A stretch of 64,000 nt of DNA from Cryptomeria japonica (GCF_030272615.1 NC_081409.1:878605720-878669719), one strand, 5' to 3'. Shown: positions 10,690-24,300, counted from the first letter of the stretch. A program made the numbers and translations. The notes: generated from the sequence alone by a model not told the origin.

Positions 10690-12174
10690 AAATCCATGGG
10701 AGAAAGCAAGAAATTATTTTTTTTGGTCTATGACGAATCATTTTGGTAAGTGAGTCATAGTTTAAAAAAAAACCACAATATATTGAATTGTTATACGTAA
10801 ATTGAAAAGAGGTTTGTGGATTGTGAACAAGAAAAATACCTGCAAAACATGTATTCTTTACTTGAATTGTGTGGCTTCTTGGCTTCTTGCACCTCTGCAA
10901 CATGCTCTTTCTCTGTCTTCTTGCTCTTCACTTCTTGCTTTTGTTCGCTGAATGAAATGCGTTGATTTCAAGTGCTTATTTATGTTTGAGAATTTGAATT
11001 TGAATCAAAGTTCTTTAATTTTTTTACCTAGTGTGTTGAATTTGAATTTAAGTCTCCATATTTCCCCATTTATGTCTGAGTTGATTGTTTTTGTTGTTCA
11101 ATTCGTGGCCTTATACAAGCGCTGTGGTGGATGCAAGTGATATGATCCGTAACAGTGTTGAAGTGACTATATCAGCCTGGTTCGAGATGGATAGATGAGA
11201 CAGGGGATGTAGAAAGGTGTTGAAAGGGTCCCATGGTCTTACGCGGACGTGGACAAATTTTGACCATTACGTGACATTTGATTGATCACGTCAGTGTCCA
11301 TGGGTGCTCACATGGCATGGGGTTGCCGTCATGTCATTTTGTATTGCCTCTAAGTCGACTTATTTAGGCTTCATATGTTATCGTTTTAATGTTTAGTACA
11401 AACTTTAATGTTTTTATTATGGTCTCTTTATTGGGCATGTAATCTTAATTGACCGAACTCTCAAACTTTTATTCAAATCAATATGAATGGTTTAAATGTT
11501 TACGTGTGAACATAAAGATTTATATTTTGAATGCAAAGATACACTTTATGGTTAATTCGTGTGATTATTGAATGGTATTATTTATTGGTTTAATGTTGAA
11601 CATGTGATTGGACACACGTCCACTGATATTAAGTAATTAGGCGGACACCTATGAACCCCTAACCGCCTAAGACCTATCACACAGATCGCGCACACGTTCT
11701 GGCTCCTCTCCCCTACATTGTTGAGTGGATAACAAAGAAGTCTGGTAAAAGTAGAGAAAAGCCAAACATGTTGGCTACCTCGCAGTGGGTAGGGCCACCT
11801 TCCACATCTCTAGGAGGGATGCCTAGCGAAACCAAAGGGACCTCACTGGTCTGTCGCATATTCGGAGAATGCACCTTTCGCCATTTCAAATGTATAGATC
11901 CTTCAATTCAACCTATTCCGTGGCCGTTGCAATTTGGGTGTTATCGGTAGTTTTTAAATATTAAAGATCTGTTCGATGCCTAGTAAATGATATACCTCAT
12001 CTGGAAAATTTCCATTCAATTGAACACCTCTAAAAAGTCTGCTGTAATATTACAGTACAAGATTCGTCTACCCTATATCGAATTCTGTTGAACGATCGAT
12101 CCTTTAGGAAGCCCTTAGATATGATGAAATATAACCCAGAAACATATGAGAAATCCCAATAAACGATTGGGCTA
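10690..12174. other. Region upstream of GPI1; right end of the TIR element
   Basis: No gene recognised. The TIR-like end is at 11704-11713. The remaining ~460 bp up to the ATG at 12175 would hold the GPI1 promoter and 5' leader, but I see no unambiguous TATA box or initiator. The minus-strand frame at 12030-12368 is a shadow of GPI1 exon 1. Confidence 0.5.
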
Positions 12175-12381
12175 ATGGAAGAGGAGAAAGGGGGAGGAGC
12201 TAGCAGAACGCAGTGCAGGCTATGGTGGCCAAAACATATATTGGTGGCAGATGGTCCCGCCCAGGTCATGCTCTTGTTGGGGTGGGCAATCCCTGGATTC
12301 CGCAACTCCATTGATATTGTGGTGGCAACATCCGTGTCATTGGAAGAAGCCGATTCACATCTCACCAATAACCATCTGCAG
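12175..12381 (+). CDS. GPI1: GPI1 exon 1
   Basis: Codes for residues 1-69, with the CRLWWPKHILVADGP and GWAIPGFRNSIDIVVATSV segments. The exon ends phase 0 at CAG before GTATGT. The ATG at 12175 is the only start that keeps the conserved block in frame and has G at +4. Exon 1 is separated from the rest of the gene by 13.8 kb of repeats, so an automatic gene model could easily miss it. Confidence 0.85.
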
Positions 12382-15300
12382 GTATGTTATTCTTGCCGTA
12401 AATCAACTATGTGAACTATATACATCGTATATATACTCAAAGGGTTGTATGTGCAGTTTTCATTCGTATTTTGATTTTAGGTCATGTCCATTTTATCAGA
12501 CTCTAGTTTTTCTTAAATGTGCTGTATGGAATGCCCGTTACTTTCTGCAGTATATGAAATGTGTATATTTCGAAAGGGGCAAATTTACACTTTCATATGT
12601 TTATTTGAGGCTTCAGCTTATACCCTTCTTCTTGAATAGGCTGCATTTCAAGCCGGTAATTCTGTGCAGTATATACATTGTGTATGATGTAGAGGGGCAT
12701 GCCCACAGTTATTCTATGTTTATTTCAGGTTTTGTCATGCAGATTCTCTCAGACTCGAATCGTCTCTAATTTACTCTTTGTCGAGTCATATTCGTGCACT
12801 ACATATTTTCCACAAGGGCATGCCCACAGGTCTCCCATGCTTACCCTGATTTTATATCTCGCAGTTTTTCGCAGACTCAAATTTTCCCTAATTTACTGTT
12901 TTGGGACATGTCTGTGCAGTATATACATTGTGTGTATTCCTGAAGGATATGCTCACTCGAGGTTTTAGATCAAGTGGAGTTTATCAGACTCAAAAATTAC
13001 TTTAAAATACTGTACTTGAGCAATTTTTGTGGGTCTCTTTCTGCAGTATACACATGTTCTATACGGTAAACACGGGGGAGAGTAAAAGATAGTTTTTATG
13101 TGATTAGTTGATTTTTTAGATCTCTCCCATTTTTCTTAAACCTGTGAATTTCTCTGAAGGAGCTGCATTTAAAGCTATATTGGTAGCTCATTTTGTATGG
13201 TACATATGTACAAGAGGATGGGAGGATGAGGAAAATTATGCGTTGTTTTTCTATGTTTATTTGATGTTTTTGATCACACCTATTCACTGGAACGTCAGAT
13301 TTTTTTTCCAACGGAGCTGTAATTTAAGCTATTTGTGCAGGTCACTTTGTAAAGTATATGCATTGTGTATGTCCCTTAAAGTTGGGGGGCATACACACAA
13401 TTTTCATACGTGTATTTGGCACATTTGATCGCACGCCAATTTGATCAAGCTATTATTTTTTTCCCTCAAGGAGCAGAATTTCCAGCCTTGCGTGCCGATC
13501 ATTTTCTTCAGTGTTTTATGTTTATCCTTATTCTATATCCTGTAGAAAGTAAGGTGGGGGTGACAGGGTGGAGGATTAAACACGGTTTTTTTTTTTGATA
13601 ATTTGCAGAGGGTGTTATTGATCTCTCGGCTTATGTCTAGGCATTAATTGCACCTAGTAATGGTGGGACCACAAGAGGGGGGATCCCATCCCTGATGGAG
13701 ATGGAATCCAAACCTGCAATCCAGTTGCTCGTTAGGGTACAAAGGCTGTGAACTCATTGGTCTAGTGGAGATTATACACAGTTTTTTTTATTAATTGGAC
13801 TCTCGGCCTAGGTCTAGGCATTAACTGAGCCCAGTATTGTGGGACCACAAGAGGGGGTCTCTATCCTTGGCAGAGACGGGATCCAAACCTGCAATCTAGT
13901 TGTTCAGTAAGGGCACAGAGCCCGCAAGCTCAATGACTTAGTGGAGATTTGAATCTGGTTGGCTGTTAAAACATCAACACTTAACGATTGCACTATCTCC
14001 TGAATGGCAGAGGACTATACACAGTTATTGTGTGTTTATCTGGCATTTTAAATCAAAATTTTCACTATCTGCCGAAGTTCCTGCATTTCAAAGCATATCC
14101 ATATAGCAATCCCTAAAATGGAGGATATGCATATTATCTCTTTTATATTCTCTAATAATAATTTTATTTAGTCATCACATCTTTTCTTTTCATTTTTAGA
14201 TCATTTCCGCTTGATAGATCTTTTGAATTATTTTTTGGAATTTTTTTTTTAACATTATTATTTATATAATAGTCAACAAAGAAACCACGTTACACAATAT
14301 AAGTCAAAGCAGCCAAAAAACACGTTCTGCTGGGTGCAGCAATAGAGAACTAGGACCAAAGATACTCTAGCCAGGGCTTCTACATGAAGAGCACCTAGAA
14401 CATTATCAAAAGCTCTAGCTAAGAGTAGCAGTATCAGTTACAGATACAGAGTAAATTACATATGTCATAACATGATAAAAAACAGTCACCAAAGAGCTTT
14501 CCTAAACAGATTTATGAGTACTGGTCAGCTAAAGTAAAACCATAAAAAAAATGTCATTAGCATCTTGAACATTGGAATTTTGAACAATATCATCCATAGG
14601 ATTAAATAAACCAATTGTCTGAGAAGGAGACTGAGATATAACATAGATGTTTCCAGTCATATCAGCAATGAGTATAGTGTTGTCTAAACCTGGAGCAGGA
14701 TCAAGATCACATTCCATTGGATCATTTTCTTTGTCACTTTCTTCCAGCCAACTCCCATTTCTGTCAATATGTGGCCACCACACTGCCTGAATTATATCAG
14801 TCTTATGCTAAGATACCGATTCTTTGCCAAAATGTCTGGGTCCGGGTTCTGATTCTTGCCCAGCCCTGGTCCAAGCCTGATTCCGCTTGGGTTCCTTCTA
14901 GGTCCTTCTAGGACCCACAGAGGACCCAGCCACCTGGGAAGGACCTAGAAGGAACCCAAGCGGAATCAGGCTTGGACCAGGGCTGGGCAAGAATCAGAAC
15001 CCGGACCCAGACATTTTGGCAAAGAATCGGTATCTTAGCATAAGACTGATATAATTCAGGCAGTGTGGTGGCCACATATTGACAGAAATGGGAGTTGGCT
15101 GGAAGAAAGTGACAAAGAAAATGATCCAATGGAACCCACAGAGGACCCAGCCATCTGGGAAGGACCCAGGAGGAATCCACGGGGAACCCAGGCGGACCCA
15201 GGAGAACCAAGGCATGGGTTACCAAAAACATGTCACATTTACGATACATGAATATTTATTGGCATTGGTAATTATGGATTTATGATTTATCACTTATCAT

Positions 15301-18300
15301 TTATGTATGGAAAGTCACATTGTATATTTCATATTTTTATGGATTGTATCATTGTAATAATCAATAATGGTAGTGATAGTTTATAAATTATATAATTATA
15401 TTTTATAATTTTGATGTTTGAACATATATATATATACGGACATACCCGTACCCGTACCCAAGGAAATTTTTGCTGATTCTGCGAATCCTATATATATATA
15501 TACGGACGTACCCGTACCCGTACCCAAGGAAATTTTGTCGATTCTGCGAATCCTTCCCGATTCTGTATCTGTATCTGTATCCGTACCCGAATCGGTAACT
15601 TAGGTCTTATGCTACATAACATTACCAGTGTCCAATAGTTTATGGAGCTTACTCTTTGAAGTCTTCAATGTCATAGTAACCTGTAAAACAACAGAAGAGA
15701 AGATGAACTCACATCAAGAGTCAGAAAGGATCTTTCTTTTGTCATGGAACACCTCTTCATCCTTAGCCTTACATAATTGCTTTAAGACTTAAGTAGTCAA
15801 AGTAAGCAACAAATAGTTTAGATCTTTCTCAAAGCATTTCATAAACCCAAAAAATATTTTCACACCATGAGATATTATAACTACCATCCCATCCTTTTTT
15901 TATCCCCAAAAAGTTAAAAACACTGATCAACACTTTATGGCAAATTGGCAATCAAAAAACAAATGCTTGATAGTTCCAACAACATTATAGACATGTCAGT
16001 TATAAGGATTTTTGTCTGCATCCTTGAGAATAGAGACAACAACCACCTTTTTAAAAATCAGTAACCATTTAAAACAAGCTGTCCTGGGTTCAAGCCACTC
16101 AGACCATAATGATGAAGAATGGAATGCCAATCTTCTTTAATATTTGAAGGAGTTACACATTTTGTTTGTCTGTTGTGGGTAATTGTTGGGCGAGGTTATG
16201 GGTTGCCTTTAATATGGTGTGGGAAAAGCTTGGACTACATTATGAAGATTTGTGAACATAGGTGACACTAATATTTACCCATAATTTTTAGACGACAACC
16301 TTGTCTATTTGAATTATGGTCGCCTTATTGCAAATTGATTTTGGGCTCAGACTTTTATTATCATCAATAAACAACCTCTTTAAGTTATTTTTATACAGAT
16401 ACAGTTGCAGTACCATTACCAAATAAGGATAGCATAGAGCAATCTCATAAACAAAGCCAACATTCATTAGAGCTATAAGAAGTCTTGTGAGTATCCCTTA
16501 AGTGTTCAATTGTTCCTTTACCCTCCACATGTATGATACTTTATACTACCATTCTTTGTAGAGATAATATACATAAGAGAGGCAATCAATTGTCAATTGA
16601 GCTTATTGCTTGTGTTTCTCTTGAAATGTGTCATGGCTTAGCTTTGTGTTTTGTTCAAATGGCAATAGCCAACTTGGTTGAACCTTTGGACTTTCAATTA
16701 CTCCTTAACAAGTATTCATTTATAGCACTTCAAGGATTACTGACTTACAGCTCATGAGATCATGCAATCCAATTACTTTTTAGAAGTTGACCACCAAACA
16801 TTTACCCATATTGCTACCCCTTCAAGTAGAAAATTGAAATTGAGAAGATGATCCAATAATTCCAAGAATCGCTTGATGTCAGGGTCATTTGGTCCTGTAT
16901 GTAGCTTTTATTTTTGCTTGTTGGGCTTGGTTCATAAGAAAGATGGCTCATGGAGATTGTGTGTGGACTTTTATGCTTTCAATAGAATTTCTATTGAGGA
17001 TAGTTCTCTATTCTTGTCACTCATGCACTGTTAGATAAGTTAGTTGCATGGGGCTAGTTTTTTCTCCAATCTTGATTTGCAATTTGGTTACTATCGAATT
17101 GGCTTATAGGATGAAGATATCCCTAAGACAACCTTCCAAACTCATGAGGGCCATTATGACTTTTTGGTGTTGCAATTTGATCTCAAAATGTATCATCCAC
17201 TTTTAGAGTTATGATGAACCAAAAATTCTTCAAAATTTTATATTGGTCTTTTTCCATGACATTCTTGTTTACAACAAGACATGAGAAGAACATCTTTTTT
17301 TGTTACAATGAAGGTGGAATGCCTTGACCATATTGTCTTAGTTGAAAGCAACATTGGACTTTTCACTGATATGAAGGGTAAACAGGTCTGAATCATAGCC
17401 AAAAGCACTTAGAAATATGAACAACAACTTGGTAGTCAATTTCACAAACACCTAGAACCTGGTAGTGCATAAAGAAGCGGTTGTGTTGGTGTTTTTTTTA
17501 TCATCTACCAAACATTAGAATAAGATACCCAAACGTATTCTATCCTCTCTTGAAAAATCACTGCTGATTCCAAGGTCTATGTGTGCGAACAAGCGACTTT
17601 AGTGAAATCTCTTCTTGGGTAGTGTATGCTGAAAATCTCAAGGGGGACTTACGTTAACAATTGTCTTTGAACTGTTGGACTTAGACGGATTTAGCAATTT
17701 TAGGCTCTTTTTTCTTTTGATTTTCCGAGATTTAGACTTTCAAAAAGGAGAAAAGAGATAGGGTTTGAGAAGGCTGATCTAATCCTACGAACTCTAGAGA
17801 CGAAATCAATTGGGTTCTCTTGGGAAACCACACTTTGCTTTGCCACACTGAGGAAAACTACACAAAGTGGGTGCAATCTTCAATGGGTTGTGCTTATGAT
17901 TGAAATATTGGCATGCACAGAGGATAGGCTCAGACTAACTTTGCACAGTGAGATGGAAATCATCCATTCACCAAAAGTATGAGCGGAGATACACCGTCAA
18001 TTAACACTTATCAAATCCTTCATTCAATTCTAATAACATGAAAGCAAATCTAAATTAACTTTAACTAATGCGTTGAGGAAATTGAAACCATGCTAATCAT
18101 TCAAACAATAGAGATTACAAGGCCTTAAGAGAAAGCGCACATGCAATATATGATTCGAAAATGACCTTCACGCAACAATATGTCAAAAACCTCACACTCT
18201 CCAAATGAGAGGAGGTAACCTTATATAGTTTTTCAAGAATAAATGAATGACCGAGATCAAACAGTGATCAAGGGCCCAAATTGAAAGCTACAAACCCTAA

Positions 18301-21300
18301 TTAGGGTTTCCCAAAACTCTATTAGTTTGAAAGAATGAGAAAGTGACATGTGGCACAACTGCTATTGTCACTGAGGTGAGTGTCCAGTTTCCCCTTTTGC
18401 AGATTCGATGTATCTAGACACGATGAGCCTAACCTCCTCCATAGTGACACTTGGCAAGTTGCCAATCTGGAAGTCGATGATGTCCACATCATCAGTACAT
18501 GTGGCGAGGATGCCTTCCCACTCAACTGCTTGGGCAAGAAATTTCTCATCAATGAAGAGAAAATTTGTGATCCTTGTAAGATCGCCCTTGTCAATCATCC
18601 CCGAGTCCTTGAAGAAGCTCGACTGAATCTTGGCTCTCAGGTTCTCTTCCTGCAAGTGTTTCTCTCTTATACTCTCTTTCTTCCAAATCTCTGATGCTAC
18701 CTGAAACACCTTACTCAAAATTTCCTTGACACTCTCCTTTGTCTCAAAGCACTTAGTCTCGGATTTCTTCAGAACTTCAATCCTAGTGACCAGAGCATAA
18801 TACCAGGTGTTAAAGTCATATCTATCCCCATCCTGTATGACCCTTGCATCTACCAAGCTTCGTTTCAACAGGGCTCGAATAACCTTCAATTGTGGAAGTA
18901 TTTCATTTTGAATTTCTTCAACATCTTCCCAATTTGTAGCTAGGTCCTGAATTGGGCTGACCAATGAAGAGGTCGACTCATGTGTTGATACTAAATTTTC
19001 TACAAGTATATCAGCACATGCCGAAGCATTTGAAATCCATTCCTTGGCCTGTGTGAATGTGCCTTTCATGTCTTCGTAATCCTTCATTGACTCTTGTTGA
19101 AGAGGTTGCGGAGGAGTGACCGATATCTCATGGTTGAGTGGTCGAGTGAGATGGAGAACATATTTCCTCCATTGCTGATTCTCTTCTTCTACCTTCTTTC
19201 TTTTCTCCCTCTCCTGGGCTAGACTTGCCTTGAGGGCGTTGCAGGAGTCGTCAAAGTACTAGACTTCTTGGTCTTGGGTAGGCTTACCCAACTCTATAGT
19301 GGTGATCTTATAATCCTCTGGGGCATCATTGTCCCGAGTTTTCCATTCCTTTGGCACAACTATCTGAATTGTCCTGAATCCTGCACTATCCCTTTGAATC
19401 AAAGAGAATTTTCTGGCTGACTTAGGTGGCTTGACTATAACTGGTTCATTCACCTTTTCCAGAAATGCTGCTGTGTTCTCTTCAGAATGAGCTTCCTTAG
19501 GGACCTTAGCCATTATCCTTTCCCTCAGCCAATCAGAAATGGTTGACTGCTCCACAGTGTTTTGATCAAACCCATCATTTGCCCTTCCTAGTTTAGTAAC
19601 TATACCATCAAGGAAAACGACTGGGGGCTCAGGCTCTTCAACTTCTGTGGCTGCATTTGAAAGCTGTTCCCTGTCCGGACTTTGGACAGCTTCATTCATT
19701 ATTTCTCCAATTGAAGGAGAAGGCACTCACTTCATTATTTACCATATATATGTCCATCTCCTGCTCTTCAACTGCATGTTGATCAGGCACGACAGATGCA
19801 ACACTTAGGATGGAATGACCTTCGTTGGATTCCCACCTCTCCCCTACAATCTTCTTTCCTCTGGCCTTTCCAAAGCTTCCCACTAATTCCTTCCTCTTCT
19901 GGGACCCAACACTCTCTGGATTTTGAGTATTGCCTGCAGAGATACAAGGGTTGGAGGACAGAGAGTCATCTACTCCCATTAAATCATAGGTCAAGGCCAC
20001 ACCTTTGGACTTCAATTGTTTCGTCCTCTTAGATGTCCACCACTTTAGAGTAATTGACCACCGACCTCATAAGGTCTGCCAGATCTGATTTCTCTCCCTC
20101 TGACCAGTCGATCAAGGCTAGTGGCTCATTCCTCATCTTTTCAAAGCCGAGCTGCTGAAGCTCAAGGCTGTCTTCTACTTGATCAACAACTCTAAATACC
20201 TCCGTTGCCCTTACCATGCTCAAGGCAATCTTCGACCAAAATCTCTTCCTGATCTCGAAACTATCGGTTGCGTTAGCCCAATAATCTTCTAAATCAGCTC
20301 TGTGCTCAAATGTGATGACAAACACGTCTCCAGTCCATTCACAATCGTGAGAGAGGAGGTTCCTGCCTTCTTCTGCTTATCTCTTTGAATTGCCATATAT
20401 CCCTCCAATTGCCTCACAACCTCGAGTAGCACAACTTGGTTGGTAGGGTAAGCTGGGAGCTTATAGGGAGATTCGGTAAACCCTTGAATTCTAATGTAAG
20501 TGAACTTCGGGTATTGGATATACCAATATCCGAATCTACTGATAAAATCCATAGACTCTTGAGAGAGTCTCTGATGTAGTCCACCTTGCAACGCCCGTGT
20601 GATGTGCATGAGAAATGTGTCATTCACCCTCTTAAAATGGAACTTTACTTCCATATGAAGCTGGGGATAACAATCATAGTCGAGAAACTGATTTTCTTTG
20701 TTTCCCACTTCCCCTCTGCAGGTGAGGCCTCTGTACCTGTAGGTTACAGCCAAAGAATAGAACAAGTACGAGCTCATGAAGAAGTTTCTATTTGCTTCCA
20801 GATTCTTCAGTTGGTTGTCCAAGTTATCACTTATCATTCGAGCCCATTCTATCATCTTAACTCCGTTCATTATTTCATTTATAAAATAATACATCCAGGG
20901 CTCAAATGGAGCACCTTGAGGATTCCCCATTATCCTATTCAGCAGGACAATCATATCTCCAATATCTTCCTTGAAGTGTGCTCTCACCAAGCTCTTCCTT
21001 TGTAGTTTGGAGGCACCTTTCCTTGGCTTGTCCAACTAGGAATGATTGACGATGGCGTCATACTCCTCCAAATGATCCTGATACAAGCGATCAGCTTCAT
21101 CTTTGGTTACATACACAACATTATGATACTCTGGAATTCTAAAGGCTTCCCTGATGGCCTAATCGCTGATGTTTGCCAATATTCTCCCATCTGGTGCGAC
21201 AATATCCCTACTGGCAGGGTTGTAATGCCTAGCACACTCAGCTACCAACTCGGTGCATTGCATGGTAGGGAGAAAACCAGCAGCATGCACGATGCCACTC

Positions 21301-24300
21301 TTCATCATCTTTCACGCGGTCATGGTAGGCACGAGGTTGTCCAAACCAAACATCCGCTTCTTGAACTCCCTCAGATTGATATGCCCGAGGTTAGTGTCGC
21401 TAACATTCTTCCATTTTGAAGTCATCCTTGACTCGGGAGGGGTGTCCTTGTCCATTTGGAATTTCATTGTGCTTAAAATCTGCAAGTAAACATGAGGCTT
21501 AAGTTATAAATTGGTTCGCGGATTGAAGAAAATCGAGGCTGTGAATGGCTAAGTGTTTGGAGACTTTATTTCATTTTCATACTTAGCCATAAAAATGGAT
21601 TTTCACATGTAAACACTTCAATCCTAAGGACAATTATGATTGCAATCCAACACCAAGTGTTATAACTACAAAACTCTCCTTCTACATAGTAAATAAAATG
21701 ATTTTTCTTCGCTAAAAATTTGAATAGATCCACCAAAAATCACTTTCAATGACTCTGGAAAACTCAGAAAATGCAATAAATCTGCATTTTAAATTCAACT
21801 TCACCTTCGAATGAACAAGAATAAGCCTAGAAGTTTTTAAGAAAACTCAGAAAAAATAACAACTCTGCCTTCTACCAGCAGATTCCACTCCAAAATCTGC
21901 GGATTCTTTGACAAGAAGCTCACCCAACTGCAAGCAATATCAAGATTTTTCTTCAATCTGCAAAAATACTTCTCAACGTTTTCCTCAGCTTGCTAAGAAA
22001 ATTCGAACTTCTTGGTGTAAGAATGAAGAAACAAGGGATGCATTTTTAATGAAGTTGATTTCATAATTAGAAACACGTAAATGCTATCCAACTCATGTTT
22101 CTAAATTCAACTTAAATCTTGGGAAAGTTTCTCATCCAATTTCGAGTTGTGTTGTCATCTCTTTGAGTTCGAAAATCTTCTACTTGTGCAAATTTCTAAA
22201 TTGAATTTAGTCCATAAATTCGAACTAGGCTTATAGATTAGCATCTTCCAAAAGGTTTCTAATTTGGAACTCAGTCTGAAGATCATCTCAATTTGCAAAT
22301 ATCTTCCTCCTAATTTTAATCTCGAGTTTCCATTTTGATTTCCCAACTCATTGATCTTCGAAAATCTCTTTTTTCAACTTTCTAAAGTAATTAGAAATTC
22401 GAATTTTAGGAAGATTTGATGACATCACTTAGCATTTGAATTCAATTTTGGACTTGCTGTTGACTTCCAAGAGTAGGGTGGAGTTTTAAGACTTCAACTT
22501 CATGCTTGGGAGGAGTTTTCATTTAGACCTTGGAGGAGGAATTTTGCACATGAAGAATAATCCTCCTTAGCTGGAAATTTGCGCCCCAGGAACCTGCTTG
22601 GGCGCATTTTGGGGGTTAGGGAGGAATTTTGTTTGAGAGGAAAAATCCTCCTCCACTTGAATTTTGCGCCCTCCTTCCTGTCTTGGGCGCATTTGAGGTG
22701 AGGTGAAGGATTTAAAAAAAAAATGGAAAAATCCTTCCATCCGTGGGATTTGCGCCCTCCTCCTTGTCTTGGGTGCATTTGGCTGGCAGAGGGGGAATTT
22801 GGAGTGGAGGATGAATTCCTCCTTGCCTAGGGAATTGCCCTCTTCATCCTTTCTTAAGTGCTTTTGATTCGCAAAGGAGGATTTTTTAAGATTTGGAAGA
22901 TTCCTCCTATTCTTGAGAATTGCACCCAAGAATAGACTTTTCCATGCCTTGTCCTTTTGGGGAGGATTTCCAGATAGAAACAAAATTTCGATCACTTGCC
23001 TGCTCTTCAACTTTTTTGGATTTAGAATTGGATCTTCAGGAACATGCTGCTGTCAATGCTTTTGCCAGTTGCTAGAGATAGACTTTCCAAAAATAGACTT
23101 ACTAAAAATAGTAAGTTCGTCCAAACACCAAATTAGGGTAAACCGGGACACAATGACACTAAAAATAGACTTACTAAATATATACATTGCTAAAAATACT
23201 AAGTTTGTTTAAACGCAAAATTGGGCCAATCCAGGCTGTGGTGAAACTTACTAAAAATAGGCTTACTAAAAATAGCAAGTCCTCAGAATTCGCTCAAATT
23301 TCATTGCTAGCTTTCTTGAAGGGTTTTCATTTCAATGCTTTGCTTAGATTTGATAAAACCCTAGGCTACTGACTCCATTTCTAAGTCTGAAGGATAAAAA
23401 CCCTAAAATAGACAATAGAAGCTTCCAAACTTAGCCAAATTTCTCCAAAACACTTGCAGGCTTAGCCAAAATTCACCAAAACACTTGGGGACTTGAGGAG
23501 ATCAAAGAAACTGCTGCCAGACCACCCAAAAGACCACAATCAAAAGACCAAGCGGACAAAAATGTAGGGAGTCCCCATTTGGAATGGGGTGATGTGTGAT
23601 TGGGTAACATCAGGTCGTACAGTTAATGGGTTCTCTTTGTACTGTAGTCTTTGCCAGCAGCCTATCAATATGCCTGATCTAGGCAGTTGACCAAATTTGT
23701 TTTAGATTCTGTGAATAAATAAATAGGACATTGCAACGGTATGCTTTGTAGAAATGTTTAAGTGCAAATTAATGTACACAGGTAAGTTTAATGATTGAGT
23801 TGCTATTGGTGGTTGTATACAAGCTTTTGCTTTCAATCAGCAGATCTGTTGTTACCTAACCTAACATCTTGTGCAGATAATTAAGGAATCTCTTTCTGAC
23901 CTTATCGTTAAGTGTCTTTGCCTATGTTTTTTGGAGATATTGTGATTAGTAATGTTCATGGTAAAGATTTTCATTGCCAGAAATACTGTCTCATATATGA
24001 TTGTCTTATTGTTCTGAATGCTGATAATGCATTACATTGCATCTAACTAATCTCAAAGATGTGTAGAAGTAATCCAAAAATCCTGGGATGGTATTTGACT
24101 AGGAGTGTACTGTGGGAACGGAAAGGTGGAAGGGGTAAATGGACTGAGGGGTACAGAAAATGTCCTTGTGGAACATGAATTAATTTTTGAACAGGTTAAT
24201 AAATTATCCTAGTATTGTTTTTCAGATAAAGCTACATGGTTGTTAGAATATAAGGCTTACCTTTGTAATAAAGTCACCATAGTCATTTAAGCGGTTTGTT

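Larger units (their letters stand above)
3335..11713. mobile_element. Probable TIR DNA transposon (pogo/Tc1-like by TA flank and psq-type HTH), heavily decayed
   Basis: GGGGAGAGGATCCAG at 3335 is mirrored at 11713 on the opposite strand by GGGGAGAGGAGCCAG; about 19 of the first 24 bases pair up. Both ends are flanked by TA, the target duplication of Tc1/mariner/pogo elements. A third copy of the same end (minus strand GGGGAGAGGACCCA, TA-flanked) is at 9841-9850, so the right end could be 9850 or a related element could be nested. Inside lie a broken minus-strand ORF with a psq-like helix-turn-helix segment (5807-7529), another broken minus-strand ORF (7926-8716) and a broken + strand ORF (10129-10689). 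I do not see a DDE transposase core, so the superfamily is inferred and the boundaries are tentative. Confidence 0.45.

Noticed and set aside
12251-12968. Longer + strand frames overlapping GPI1 exon 1 and the array
   Set aside because: They are in a different frame from the conserved exon 1 protein and run through tandem repeat sequence.
14717-15285. ORFs on both strands encoding the same peptide (with HFLCHFLPANSHFCQYV)
   Set aside because: They mirror each other because of the inverted duplication; the frames are a by-product, not a gene.
22500-22955. CRISPR-like regular repeat
   Set aside because: Plant nuclear context, whole 85-bp units are related, and there are no unique spacers.
22567-23010. 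147-codon minus frame through the GCGCCC array
   Set aside because: The 85-bp unit happens to lack stops in these registers; the peptide is the repeat translated in shifting frames.
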